From NCBI GenBank assembly GCA_944386845.1, contig CALXCP010000001.1, forward strand, positions 30,578 through 94,577: 64,000 nt of DNA. Reading direction: 5' to 3'. This DNA is from an uncultured Oscillospiraceae bacterium. Its GTDB lineage: Bacteria; Bacillota; Clostridia; Oscillospirales; Oscillospiraceae. Each line of letters starts with the position of its first letter. The stretch's first letter is position 1. Made by a program: the position numbers and the translations under genes. Shown here piece by piece: positions 32,091 to 40,285 of the stretch. The notes below the pieces were generated by a model. The model was not told the DNA's origin. It was given only the letters and a program-made list of their open reading frames with translations, and did not search any database.

Positions 32091-32627
32091 ATGGACCTGA
32101 CGGAGAAGCGGCTGGACGGACAGGAGATCTTCCGGGGACACATCGTCACCCTGCAGCTGGACCGGGTGCGCCTGCCCGACGGGAAGGAGGCCACCCGGGA
32201 GGTGGCCCGCCACCCGGACGGGGTGGCGGTGCTGGCCCTGGACGGCGAGGGGCAGGCGCTGCTGGTGACCCAGTTCCGCTATCCCCTGGGCCGGGAGCTG
32301 CTGGAGATCCCGGCGGGCAAGCTGGACCCGGGGGAGGAGCCCCGGGCAGGCGCCCTGCGGGAGCTGGAGGAGGAGGCGGGCGTCCGGCCCGACGAGCTGC
32401 TGGAGCTGGGGGGCATCTATGTCTCCCCGGGCTTCTGCGACGAGAAGATCCACCTCTACCTGGCCCGGGGCCTGCGGCAGACGGCCTGCCACCCCGACGA
32501 GGACGAGTTCCTCTCGGTCTCCCGGATGCCCTTCGGGGAGCTGGCGGACCGGGTGCTCTCCGGCCGGGTGGAGGACGCCAAGACGGTGGCCGCCGTGCTG
32601 AAGGCGAAGGCGCTGCTGAAGCTGTGA
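32091..32627 (+). CDS. Nudix hydrolase, ADP-ribose pyrophosphatase type
   Basis: 178 residues from ATG 32091, which has GAGGAGGAG upstream; an earlier ATG overlaps the promoter region. The complete Nudix box runs from GKLDPGEE to RELEEEAGV (about residues 82-104). The upstream LLVTQFRYPLGRELLEIPAG is typical of ADP-ribose pyrophosphatases, which cleave ADP-ribose to AMP and ribose 5-phosphate. It begins the operon, 16 bp before walR, but no direct role in signalling is known. Confidence 0.92.
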   Translation: MDLTEKRLDGQEIFRGHIVTLQLDRVRLPDGKEATREVARHPDGVAVLALDGEGQALLVTQFRYPLGRELLEIPAGKLDPGEEPRAGALRELEEEAGVRPDELLELGGIYVSPGFCDEKIHLYLARGLRQTACHPDEDEFLSVSRMPFGELADRVLSGRVEDAKTVAAVLKAKALLKL

Positions 32628-32643
32628 GAGAGGAGGTGCCGGC

Positions 32644-33348
32644 GTGGGAAAGACCGTGCTGGTGATCGAGGACGAGAAGAACATCGTGGACATCCTCAAC
32701 TTCAACCTGACCCGGGAGGGGTACACGGTGCTGGAGGCCTACGACGGGCAGGCGGGCATCCAGCTGGCCCTGGAGCACGACCCCGACCTGATCCTGCTGG
32801 ACCTGATGCTGCCCAAGGTGAACGGCTTTGACGTGTGCCGTATCCTTCGGGAGGAGGGCAGCGCCGTCCCCATCATCATGCTCACCGCCCGGGAGGAGGA
32901 GACCGACAAGGTCCTGGGCCTGGAGCTGGGGGCGGACGACTACATCACCAAGCCCTTCTCCATGCGGGAGCTGCTGGCCCGGGTGAAGGCCAACATCCGC
33001 CGCCGGGAGATGGCCCCGCCCGCCGCCCCGGCGGAGGAGGGGGAGGGCACCCTGATCCGGGGGCGCATCGCGGTGGACCAGGACCGGATGACGGTGCGCA
33101 AGGACGGCGCCCCCCTGGACCTGTCCCAGCGGGAGTACGACCTGATCTGCCTGCTGGCCGCCCAGCCGGGGAAGGTGTTTCCCCGGGAGGTGCTCATGGA
33201 GCGGGTGTGGAACTATGAGGGCTTCGTGGGCGACGTGCGGGCGGTGGACGTGGCCATCCGCCGCCTCCGGGAGAAGCTGGAGGACGACCCCGCCAGCCCC
33301 ACCTTCATCATGACCAAGCGGGGGATGGGGTACTACTTCGGCGGGTGA
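32644..33348 (+). CDS. walR: Response regulator WalR (OmpR/PhoB family)
   Basis: 234 residues. The receiver domain (about 4-120) has the acidic pair in VIEDEKN, phospho-acceptor Asp in LILLDLMLP (near residue 54), IIMLTAR and DDYITKPFS. The OmpR-type winged helix (about 140-233) has LDLSQREYDLICLLA, RAVDVAIRRLREKLE and GMGYYF. The match to WalR/YycF is supported by the following walK-yycH-yycI order. WalRK controls autolysins and wall growth in Firmicutes. GTG 32644 follows AGAGGAGGTG. Confidence 0.92.
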   Translation: MGKTVLVIEDEKNIVDILNFNLTREGYTVLEAYDGQAGIQLALEHDPDLILLDLMLPKVNGFDVCRILREEGSAVPIIMLTAREEETDKVLGLELGADDYITKPFSMRELLARVKANIRRREMAPPAAPAEEGEGTLIRGRIAVDQDRMTVRKDGAPLDLSQREYDLICLLAAQPGKVFPREVLMERVWNYEGFVGDVRAVDVAIRRLREKLEDDPASPTFIMTKRGMGYYFGG

Positions 33349-33444
33349 CGGCCCGGACCCGCCCCGACCCGGAAAATCCCCTATCCCCGATCGCGGATCC
33401 CGCATTCCCTTTTCCACTCAACTCCCCCGAAAGGAGGTGCGCCC

Positions 33445-35223
33445 ATGCGCCGGAGCACCCTGCAGATGAAGCTGGTGCTGATCATGGTCCTGCTCATCGT
33501 CTCGCTGATGGCGGTGGTGGGGGCCTTTCTCATCAACTCGGTGACGGGCTTCTACCTCAAGAGCTTCTATGACCAGATCAACAGCACCTTCGGCGGCGAG
33601 ACCTCCCTGATGTGGGACCTGCAGAATGAGACGGAGGGGGAGGAGGACGGCGCCGGGCACATCAAGTCCATCCTGGACGCCTACGCCGGCTCCCTGGGGG
33701 TGGACGGCCGGAGCCGCAACTACTACATCCTGGACATGGAGGGCAACTACCTGGCCGGCTCGGACGACGAGGGGGGGCCCGGCCTGGACCTGAAGCCCAA
33801 CCTCATCCACGCCATGCGCACCGGCCAGGTCAGCAGCGAGAGCAGCATCGCGGCCGACTACATGGACGCCGCCATTCCCATCCAGCGGGGGGACGACAGC
33901 TATATCATCTACATCCTGGACGACCGGGAGACGGTGGACGACCTCAACGGCGAGATGTTCCGCCTGATCATCGAGGCCCTCTTCTTTGGCCTGATCATCT
34001 CGGTGCTGCTCTCCTTCCTGCTGGCCCGGACGGTGGTCACCCCCATCCGGCAGCTCACCGCCGGAGCGGAGCAGGTGGCCGGCGGCGACTTCTCCCGGCG
34101 GCTGCCCGTGAGCTCGGACGACGAGATCGGCGTGCTCACCAACACCTTCAACGAGATGGCCGGCCGGCTCAAGGACACCATCCAGCAGGTGGAGAACGAG
34201 CGCGACAAGCTGGACACCCTCTTCCTCCACATGACCGACGGCGTGGTGGCCTTTTCCAACGACGGCCGGGTCATCCAGTCCAACCCGGCGGCGGAGGAGA
34301 TGCTCTGCCGCCCCATCGGGCAGGACGCCCGGTATGAGGAGCTCTTCGGCGACGTGGCCCCTCTGGAGCAGGTGCTGGGGCTGGAGCGGCCCAACGTGCT
34401 GCAGGGGGAGCGGGAGGTGAACGGGCGGTATCTGGAGCTGCTGCTCACCCCCTTTGACCAGGAGAGCCAGGCGGGCGCCCTGGTGGTCATCCACGACGTC
34501 ACCGACCTGCGCCGGAACGAGGAGCTGCGCCGGGAGTTCGTGGCCAACGTCTCCCACGAGCTGCGCACCCCCCTCACCAACATCCGCAGCTACGCCGAGA
34601 CCCTGGCCGACAGCGCCGGCGGGATGCCCCCCGACACTGAGAAGAGCTTCCTGGGGGTCATCCTGGCCGAGTCGGACCGGATGACCCACATCGTCCAGGA
34701 CCTGCTCACCCTCTCCCGGCTGGACGCCGGGCAGACCGAGCTGAAGCTCACCTCCTTCCCCTTTGACAAGGCGGTGAGCGAGGTGTACAACGCCGTGCTG
34801 CTGGAGGCCCAGCGCCACGACCACGCCATCTCCCTGAAGCTGGAGCCCGGTCTGCCCGAGATCGTGGCCGACCGGGAGCGGATCATCCAGGTGATGATGA
34901 ACGTGGTGTCCAACGCCATCAAGTACACTCCGGACGGCGGCGCCATCGACATCACCGCCGGCCGGAGGGGGGAGGCGGTGTGGATGCAGGTGGACGACAA
35001 CGGCATCGGCATCCCCGACCCCAGGGACCGGGCCCGGATCTTCGAGCGGTTCTACCGGGTGGACAAGGCCCGCTCCCGGGAGTCTGGTGGCACCGGCCTG
35101 GGCCTGTCCATCGCCAAGGAGATCGTGGACCGGCACCGCGGCGTGCTGGAGCTGGTGGACAAGCAGGGCCCCGGCCTGACCATCCGCATGACCCTGCCCA
35201 TGGGAGGGCCGGAGCATGGATGA
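33445..35223 (+). CDS. walK: Sensor histidine kinase WalK
   Basis: 592 residues. Membrane helix 1 (about 8-31), an extracellular sensor (32-170), helix 2 (171-194), HAMP (195-250) and a PAS-like domain (about 256-350). HisKA follows with phospho-acceptor His371 in VANVSHELRTPLTN, then the ATPase domain with the N box VVSNAIKYTPDGG, DNGIGIP, FERFYRVDKARSR and GGTGLGLSIAKEIV. This is the WalK/VicK architecture. The ATG at 33445 follows AAAGGAGGTG and lies 96 bp after walR; nothing is visible in that gap. Its end overlaps yycH by 8 bp. Confidence 0.94.
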   Translation: MRRSTLQMKLVLIMVLLIVSLMAVVGAFLINSVTGFYLKSFYDQINSTFGGETSLMWDLQNETEGEEDGAGHIKSILDAYAGSLGVDGRSRNYYILDMEGNYLAGSDDEGGPGLDLKPNLIHAMRTGQVSSESSIAADYMDAAIPIQRGDDSYIIYILDDRETVDDLNGEMFRLIIEALFFGLIISVLLSFLLARTVVTPIRQLTAGAEQVAGGDFSRRLPVSSDDEIGVLTNTFNEMAGRLKDTIQQVENERDKLDTLFLHMTDGVVAFSNDGRVIQSNPAAEEMLCRPIGQDARYEELFGDVAPLEQVLGLERPNVLQGEREVNGRYLELLLTPFDQESQAGALVVIHDVTDLRRNEELRREFVANVSHELRTPLTNIRSYAETLADSAGGMPPDTEKSFLGVILAESDRMTHIVQDLLTLSRLDAGQTELKLTSFPFDKAVSEVYNAVLLEAQRHDHAISLKLEPGLPEIVADRERIIQVMMNVVSNAIKYTPDGGAIDITAGRRGEAVWMQVDDNGIGIPDPRDRARIFERFYRVDKARSRESGGTGLGLSIAKEIVDRHRGVLELVDKQGPGLTIRMTLPMGGPEHG

Positions 35224-36523
35224 GCGCAGGCGCCGCCGGCTGGTGGAGTGGGGCAAGAACGCCGTCATCGTCCTGCTGCTGCTCAGCGCCCTGTGGCTGG
35301 TGAGCCGGCCCCAGCTCTACGGCGGGCAGATCGAGGAGTGGCTGTCCACCGCCTTCTCCGCCGGGGAGGGCGGGGGGGCGGCCCCGATGGTGGAGAGCGT
35401 GGACGTCACCCAGGTGGTCCGTCCGGTGCGCATGGCCGCCATGGGGGAGCAGGGGCGGTACGGCACCGCCTATGACGCCCCGGGGACGGCCGCCCTCTTC
35501 AGCGCCACCGCCGACCTGCTCAACGAGGCCCTCAGCAGCGCCCAGAGCCCCCAGCGGGTCACCCAGCAGCGGTGGGAGGAGGCGCTGTCCGCCTCGCCGG
35601 GGCTCTACTTCGAGTTCGCCGGCGCTCTGCCCCTGTCGGTGATGGCCGACCTGCTCTCCAACGGGGAGAGCGGCAGCACGCTCACAGGGACGGCAGCCCG
35701 GCTGTGCCTGTGCACGGGGCGGGATGGGACGCAGCTGCTCTACCAGGACGGGGAGGACGGGCGCTATTACGCCGCCGACGCCGAGGTGGCGCGGCTGTCC
35801 GCCGCGGTGGAAGGGCTGACCGCCAATGGGACACAGTTCGCCTTCGAGCGGGCCGACTGCGCCGCCCTGGCTCCCCACACCATGCTGCCCGCCCAAACGC
35901 CTCAGCCCGTGGACTATTTGACATCTGCCCCCCTGGCGGCGGAGGAGAACGCCGCCGCCCTGCGGGAGCAGCTGGGCTTCGGCGTCCAGGGCACCGCCAG
36001 CTATGAGGTGGCCGACGGCACGGTGTATCTCAACGGGGGAGATGCCCTGCGCCTGGGCACCGGGGGCCGGGTCACCTTCACCGCCGGAGAGGGGGAGCTC
36101 CGCTTCCCCGTGGCAGCCGGCCCGGAGGGGGCCGCTCCGGTGGAGACCATGGAGGCGGTGTACCTGCTGGTGCAGCGGGCGGTCTCCCCCTGGCTGGGGG
36201 AGGGCGAGCTCCACCTCGCCCGGTATGAGACGGGGGAGGACGGGGCGGTCCGCATCGAGTTCGAGTACTATCTGGGCGGCGCCCGGGTGCTCCTGTGGGA
36301 CAGCTCCCCCGCCGCCGCCGTCACGGTGCAGGGGGGCGCGGTCACCGACCTGTCCCTCTGCCTGCGGGGGTACACCGCCGGGAGCACGGCGTCCGCCGTC
36401 CTCCCGGTGACTCAGGCGGCCGCCGCCGTCTCCGCCGGAGAGGGGGAGGGCGGGGAGCTGCTGCTGTGCTACCGGGATCTGGGCGGGAGCAGCGTGTCCG
36501 CCGGCTGGGCGGTGACCGACTGA
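35216..36523 (+). CDS. yycH: YycH-like WalK regulatory protein
   Basis: 435 residues. A short basic cytoplasmic tail and one membrane helix (NAVIVLLLLSALWLVSR, about 14-30) are followed by a large extracellular part rich in Ala/Gly and short strands, as in YycH. Sequence similarity visible by eye is weak; the call rests on topology, length and position directly after walK and before a YycI-like gene. YycH and YycI form a membrane complex that adjusts WalK activity. ATG 35216 overlaps the walK stop. Confidence 0.78.
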   Translation: MDERRRRRLVEWGKNAVIVLLLLSALWLVSRPQLYGGQIEEWLSTAFSAGEGGGAAPMVESVDVTQVVRPVRMAAMGEQGRYGTAYDAPGTAALFSATADLLNEALSSAQSPQRVTQQRWEEALSASPGLYFEFAGALPLSVMADLLSNGESGSTLTGTAARLCLCTGRDGTQLLYQDGEDGRYYAADAEVARLSAAVEGLTANGTQFAFERADCAALAPHTMLPAQTPQPVDYLTSAPLAAEENAAALREQLGFGVQGTASYEVADGTVYLNGGDALRLGTGGRVTFTAGEGELRFPVAAGPEGAAPVETMEAVYLLVQRAVSPWLGEGELHLARYETGEDGAVRIEFEYYLGGARVLLWDSSPAAAVTVQGGAVTDLSLCLRGYTAGSTASAVLPVTQAAAAVSAGEGEGGELLLCYRDLGGSSVSAGWAVTD

Positions 36524-36542
36524 GAGGAAGGAGGCGGCCGAC

Positions 36543-37388
36543 TTGGAGTGGTCCAGGCTGAAAAACATCATCATCCTGATCCTGGCCGCCGCCAACCTGA
36601 TGCTGGCGGGGATGGCCCTGTCCACCTGGCAGCGGGAGGAGACCGCCCGCCGGGAGGCCATGGACAACGCGGTGGCCCTGCTGGAGGAGAAAAACGTCTC
36701 CCTGAACTGGACGCCCGAGGAGATGTCTCTGCCCGAGATGGAGGTCCAGCGGGACCAGGAGCGGGAGGACGTGCTGGCCGCCGCCCTGCTGGGGGAGACG
36801 GAGAAGGAGGACCGGGGGGCCGGGGTGTACCGCTACGTCAGCGGCCGCGGGGCGGTGCAGTTCCACAGCAACGGGGAGTTCTCCGCCGCCTTTCCCATGG
36901 GGGAGTTCCCCCTGGACGGAGCGGACCCCGCCGTCCACGCCGCGGCCACGCTGGAGCTCCTGGACTTCCAGGCCCGGGTATTGAGCGTGACCTCTGAGGG
37001 GGAGCGCACCGAGGTCACCGTCTGCCAGCTGCTGGGGGAGGCGCCGGTGCTCTCCTGCAACGCCGTGCTGGTGTACGAGCAGGGGTGCCTGGTCTCCATC
37101 GGCCCCGCCCGGCGGCTCAACGGCACCCCCTACGCCGTGGAGGGGGAGGAGCCCTGCATCTCCGCCGCCTCCGCCCTGATCCGGCTGTCCAACGGGCTGC
37201 TGGAGCTGGGTGACGTGAGCAAGACGGTCACCGGGGTGGAGGAGAGCTACCGCGTCTCGGCCAGCTTCTCCGGCCCCCTGCGGCTGATGCCCGTGTGGCA
37301 CATCACCACCGACACGGGCAGCTACCAGCTGGACGCCCTCACCGGCGAGCTCACCCGCAGCACCCCCGCCGGGGGAGAGAGCGGCTGA
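36543..37388 (+). CDS. yycI: YycI-like WalK regulatory protein
   Basis: 281 residues. The N-terminus MEWSRLKNIIILILAAANL matches the YycI pattern (a W-S-x-x-K tail followed by a membrane helix), then an extracellular domain with two similar alpha/beta halves. TTG 36543 is the start, 19 bp after yycH and preceded by GGAAGGAGG. It ends the operon before a strong terminator. It is expected to act with YycH to hold WalK in check. Confidence 0.85.
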   Translation: MEWSRLKNIIILILAAANLMLAGMALSTWQREETARREAMDNAVALLEEKNVSLNWTPEEMSLPEMEVQRDQEREDVLAAALLGETEKEDRGAGVYRYVSGRGAVQFHSNGEFSAAFPMGEFPLDGADPAVHAAATLELLDFQARVLSVTSEGERTEVTVCQLLGEAPVLSCNAVLVYEQGCLVSIGPARRLNGTPYAVEGEEPCISAASALIRLSNGLLELGDVSKTVTGVEESYRVSASFSGPLRLMPVWHITTDTGSYQLDALTGELTRSTPAGGESG

Positions 37389-37398
37389 AAAAAGAGCC

Positions 37399-37446
37399 AG
37401 GGCCCCGCGCGGCGGTCTGCCGCGCGGGGCCCTGCTTTTTCTTTTT
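37399..37446 (+). terminator. Strong terminator after yycI
   Basis: A 15-bp GC stem (AGGGCCCCGCGCGGC and its complement around GGTCT) followed by GCTTTTTCTTTTTT. Confidence 0.93.
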
Positions 37447-37450
37447 TCGG

Positions 37451-38797
37451 TCAGGCGCGGGCGGCCGCCTCCTGGACGGGGGCGGGCTCGGCGCGGCAGA
37501 CCACGGCGCTCTCCAGCCGGTGGCCCTTGACCTGGGAGATCTTGATGGTCAGGCCGCCGTCCTGCACCTCGGGGGTGCTGCCGTCCCGGGGGACCATGCC
37601 CAGCAGGTTGAACACATAGCCGCTGAAGGTGTCGTAGTCCTCCACGGGCAGGGAGACCCCCAGCTGGGCGGCCACGTCCTCCAGAGGGGCGCTGCCCCGG
37701 ACGCGCCAGGTATTGGCGTCCAGCTTCTGGATGGGGGGCAGCTCCTGGGGCAGGGAGGCGTCCTCGTCCAGGTCGCCCACCAGCTGCTCCAGCAGGTCGT
37801 TGATGGTGACGACGCCGCTCATGCCGCCGTACTCGTCCACCACCACGGCAAAGTACTCCCGGGCCTTCTTCATGTTCTGGAAGAGCACGTCGGCCCGCAC
37901 CGTCTCGGGGACGAAGTAGGCGGGCTTCACCGCGTGGAGCATCACCGAGTGCCGGCTGCGGTCGTTCAGGCGGAGGTAGTCCTCCGAGTCCAGGATGCCC
38001 ACGATCTTGTCGGGGGTCTCGTCGCAGATGGGGTAGGCGGTGTGGCGCACCTGGTTGATGGTCTGCTCCCACTGCTGGTCGGTGTCGTCCAGCCAGAGCA
38101 TGGCCACCTCGGTGCGGTGGGTCATGATGTCCTCGGCGGAGATGTCGTCGAACTCAAAGATGTTCTGGATCATGCTCCGCTCCTCGGCCTGGATGGTGCC
38201 CTGCTGCTTGCCGGCGTCCAGCAGGAGGCGGATCTCCTCCTCCGGGTCGCTGTCCTCGGTGCTGTTGGGGTCCACCCCCATGAGGCGCAGCAGCCCATTG
38301 GTGGACACGGTGAACAGCCACACCACCGGGGTGAAGATCTTGGAGACCACGTAGATGAGCCCCGACATGCCCAGGGCGATCTCCTCCGCCTTCTTCATGG
38401 CCAGCCGCTTGGGGATCAGCTCGCCCAGCAGCACGGTGAAATAGGTCAGCACGATGGTGATCAGGGCCATGGACAGCGCCTGCACCAGGCCGCGGGGGAC
38501 CGAGATGCCCAGGGTGAGCAGCCAGGCCACCAGCCGGTCGGAGAAGTTCTCGGTGGCCACGGCGCTGCTGAGCAGGTTGACCAGGGTGATGCCCACCTGG
38601 ATGGTGGCCAAAAAGCCGGCGGGCTGGGCGGTGAGGCGGCTGAGCCGCGTGGCCCGCTTGTCCCCCTCGGCGGTGAGCTGGGCCAGGCGGTTGTCGTTCA
38701 TGCTGATGACGGCGATCTCGGCACAGGCGAAGATGGCGTTGAGGGCGATAAAGACGAACTGGAGCAGAATGAGCCAGACTATCGGGGTGGTGTCCAA
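37451..38797 (-). CDS. CNNM/CorC (hemolysin) family transporter, probable Mg2+ exporter
   Basis: 448 residues. The DUF21/CNNM membrane domain (about 1-200) begins with ILLQFVFIALNAIFACAEIAVIS and includes LATIQVGITLVNLLSSAVA and LGELIPKRLAM. Two CBS domains follow (about 215-340; FDDISAEDIMTHRTEVAML, FAVVVDEYGGMSGVVTINDLLE), then the CorC_HlyC domain. Relatives in Firmicutes (MpfA) export Mg2+. The hemolysin name is historical. ATG 38797 follows CAGGAGG. A 265-nt leader with several stable hairpins precedes it, suggesting RNA-level control. Confidence 0.92.
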   Translation of the reverse strand: MDTTPIVWLILLQFVFIALNAIFACAEIAVISMNDNRLAQLTAEGDKRATRLSRLTAQPAGFLATIQVGITLVNLLSSAVATENFSDRLVAWLLTLGISVPRGLVQALSMALITIVLTYFTVLLGELIPKRLAMKKAEEIALGMSGLIYVVSKIFTPVVWLFTVSTNGLLRLMGVDPNSTEDSDPEEEIRLLLDAGKQQGTIQAEERSMIQNIFEFDDISAEDIMTHRTEVAMLWLDDTDQQWEQTINQVRHTAYPICDETPDKIVGILDSEDYLRLNDRSRHSVMLHAVKPAYFVPETVRADVLFQNMKKAREYFAVVVDEYGGMSGVVTINDLLEQLVGDLDEDASLPQELPPIQKLDANTWRVRGSAPLEDVAAQLGVSLPVEDYDTFSGYVFNLLGMVPRDGSTPEVQDGGLTIKISQVKGHRLESAVVCRAEPAPVQEAAARA

Positions 38798-39062
38798 AAT
38801 GATTCCTCCTGAATGATCAAAAATGATTGGATAAGTAAGAAAACAGAAGCTGTGGAACGTGCCGGAAGGGGTCTCATAGCCGCAAAAAAACGCACGACAA
38901 ACAGAGCAGCGTCAAGCTGCCCATCGTCCTGCGCAGGACCCGCGGGATCGTCTCCGCGGGGGTGGTTCGGTTATAAGGGGTGCGGCTCTGACAGTCGGTT
39001 GTAGCAGGGTCAGGGTCGTCGGATCCACTCACGGATAGGTACACCTTTCTTTCAGGGAAGTT
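38798..39062 (-). ncRNA. Structured 5' leader, candidate riboswitch, of the CNNM gene
   Basis: Between the promoter and the start codon lie about 265 nt without a gene. On the minus strand the RNA can form an outer helix AAAGGTG (39048-39042) with CACCCCTT (38982-38975). It encloses two hairpins: ATCC/GGAT (39036-39033, 39024-39021) and CTGAC/GTCAG (39013-39009, 38992-38988). Further down come a CCGCGG stem, the palindrome at 38926-38939, and a terminator-like GGGCAGC/GCTGCTC hairpin (38922-38904) with a U7 run at 38890-38884. A junction-type aptamer followed by a terminator and then a coding start is the layout of a transcriptional riboswitch. I could not match it to the M-box, yybP-ykoY or NiCo classes. 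Confidence 0.6.
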
Positions 39063-39068
39063 TTCATC

Positions 39069-39097
39069 ACTATACTAAAAACCGGTGCGTTTGTCAA
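39069..39097 (-). promoter_or_regulatory. Consensus promoter for the CNNM leader/gene
   Basis: Minus strand TTGACA (39097-39092), 17-bp spacer, TATAGT (39074-39069). Confidence 0.9.
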
Positions 39098-39212
39098 GTC
39101 CCCCGCGAACCGGCTTTGGCGGCCCGCTGACGGGCCGGATGGCCGCTCGCCCCAGGCGGGACGGCGGCAGAGGCTTCCACGGCAGGCCGCCTGTGTCGGG
39201 GGGATCTCCTGC

Positions 39213-40055
39213 TTACAGGGTCAGGCTGGCGTGCCGGGTGACGTGGCAGCCCAGGTTCACCGCGCAGGGCAGCCCGGCGATGTGGGTGGGATAGGGGGTG
39301 ATGGCCACCGACAGGGCGGTGGTGCTCCCCCCCAGCCCCTGGGGGCCGATGCCGAGGGCGTTGATGCGCTCCAGGGCCTCCGCCTCCATGCCGGCGTAGA
39401 AGGGGTCCGGGCTGCGCTGGTCCACCGGGCGGAGCAGCGACCGCTTGGCCAGCAGGGCGGCCACCTCCGAGGTGCCCCCCAGGCCCACCCCCACCACCAC
39501 CGGCGGGCAGGGGTTGGAGCCCGCCCGCTCCACCGACGCCACGATGAAGTCCACGATGTCCTCCCGGGTGGCTGAGGGGGTGAACATCCTCAGGGATGTC
39601 ATGTTCTCGCTGCCGAAGCCCTTGGGGGCCACCGTCAGTTCCAGCCGGTCCCCCGGCACCAGCTCCAGATGGAGGACGGCGGGGGTGTTGTCGCCGGTGT
39701 TTTCCCGGCGCAGGGGGTCGGACACCACCGAGCAGCGCAGGTGCCCCTCCACGTATCCCTTGGCCACACCCTCGTTCACGGCGGCGCTGAGCAGGCCGCC
39801 GGTGACGCGCACATCCTGCCCCAGCCGGGCAAAGACCACCGCCATCCCCGTGTCCTGGCAGATGGGCAGGCCACGGGCCCCGGCAAAGGTGAAGTTCTCC
39901 TCCAAATCGCTCAGGATGGCCTGCCCCACGGGAGAGGCCTCGGCCTCCCGGGCGGCCCGGATGGCCTGGCACAGGTCTTCGGGCAGCCGGGTGTTGGCGG
40001 TGATGCAGAGGCTCCGCACCGCCGAGACGATCTGGTCATAGGTGATCTCTCTCAT
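39213..40055 (-). CDS. Class I fumarase / L-tartrate dehydratase alpha subunit, without its beta subunit
   Basis: 280 residues from ATG 40055 (AAAAAGGAG upstream). The Fe-S hydro-lyase alpha domain shows GLPICQDTGMAVVF (first cluster Cys), GSNPCPPVVVGVGLGGT (second) and AVNLGCHVTRHASL (third), as expected for the 4Fe-4S cluster of fumarase or tartrate dehydratase. The beta subunit gene normally follows directly, but here about 115 bp of non-coding DNA and the CNNM promoter come next. The partner must be elsewhere or lost. The neighbours give no metabolic hint. Confidence 0.9.
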   Translation of the reverse strand: MREITYDQIVSAVRSLCITANTRLPEDLCQAIRAAREAEASPVGQAILSDLEENFTFAGARGLPICQDTGMAVVFARLGQDVRVTGGLLSAAVNEGVAKGYVEGHLRCSVVSDPLRRENTGDNTPAVLHLELVPGDRLELTVAPKGFGSENMTSLRMFTPSATREDIVDFIVASVERAGSNPCPPVVVGVGLGGTSEVAALLAKRSLLRPVDQRSPDPFYAGMEAEALERINALGIGPQGLGGSTTALSVAITPYPTHIAGLPCAVNLGCHVTRHASLTL

Positions 40056-40101
40056 GTCTGCGCTCCTTTTTTCGGCCCGCCCCCCTTCGACAGCGTTCCC
40101 G

Positions 40102-40130
40102 TTGACAGGGGGGGCGGTCCGTGCTATCCT
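40102..40130 (+). promoter_or_regulatory. Promoter for a candidate small RNA
   Basis: TTGACA (40102-40107), 17-bp spacer, TATCCT (40125-40130) on the plus strand, facing away from the fumarase gene and toward no coding region. Confidence 0.55.
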
Positions 40131-40136
40131 CACAGT

Positions 40137-40228
40137 GCAGCTCAGACCGGTCTGTGGATCGGCCCTGCATTCATTCCATTCTCCCTCGCACACTGGACGC
40201 CTGTCCCGCCGGGACGGGCGCCTTTTTT
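40137..40228 (+). ncRNA. Candidate small RNA of about 90 nt
   Basis: Bounded by a sigma-A promoter and a rho-independent terminator (GCCTGTCCC/GGGACGGGC, 40199-40219, then T6 at 40223-40228), with no convincing reading frame. The 5' part folds as TGCAG/CTGCA (40136-40140, 40165-40169) enclosing AGACC/GGTCT. It lacks the SRP RNA tetraloop region and is too short for 6S RNA. Confidence 0.45.
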
Positions 40229-40231
40229 ACG

Positions 40232-40262
40232 AAAAACGCGCAGCCCGCACGGGACTGCGCGT
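40232..40262 (-). terminator. Terminator of the yabPQ-divIC-yabR operon
   Basis: ACGCGCAG/CTGCGCGT stem (40236-40243, 40255-40262) followed on the minus strand by a T run. Confidence 0.85.
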
Positions 40263-40285
40263 CTCTCTCCTCTGTTCCCCGGCGG

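Noticed and set aside
38798..39062. M-box, yybP-ykoY or NiCo riboswitch
   Set aside because: I could not find the conserved core sequences of these classes in the leader, so it is reported as an unassigned candidate.
40137..40228. 6S RNA or SRP RNA
   Set aside because: Too short for 6S and lacks the conserved SRP tetraloop/asymmetric loop.
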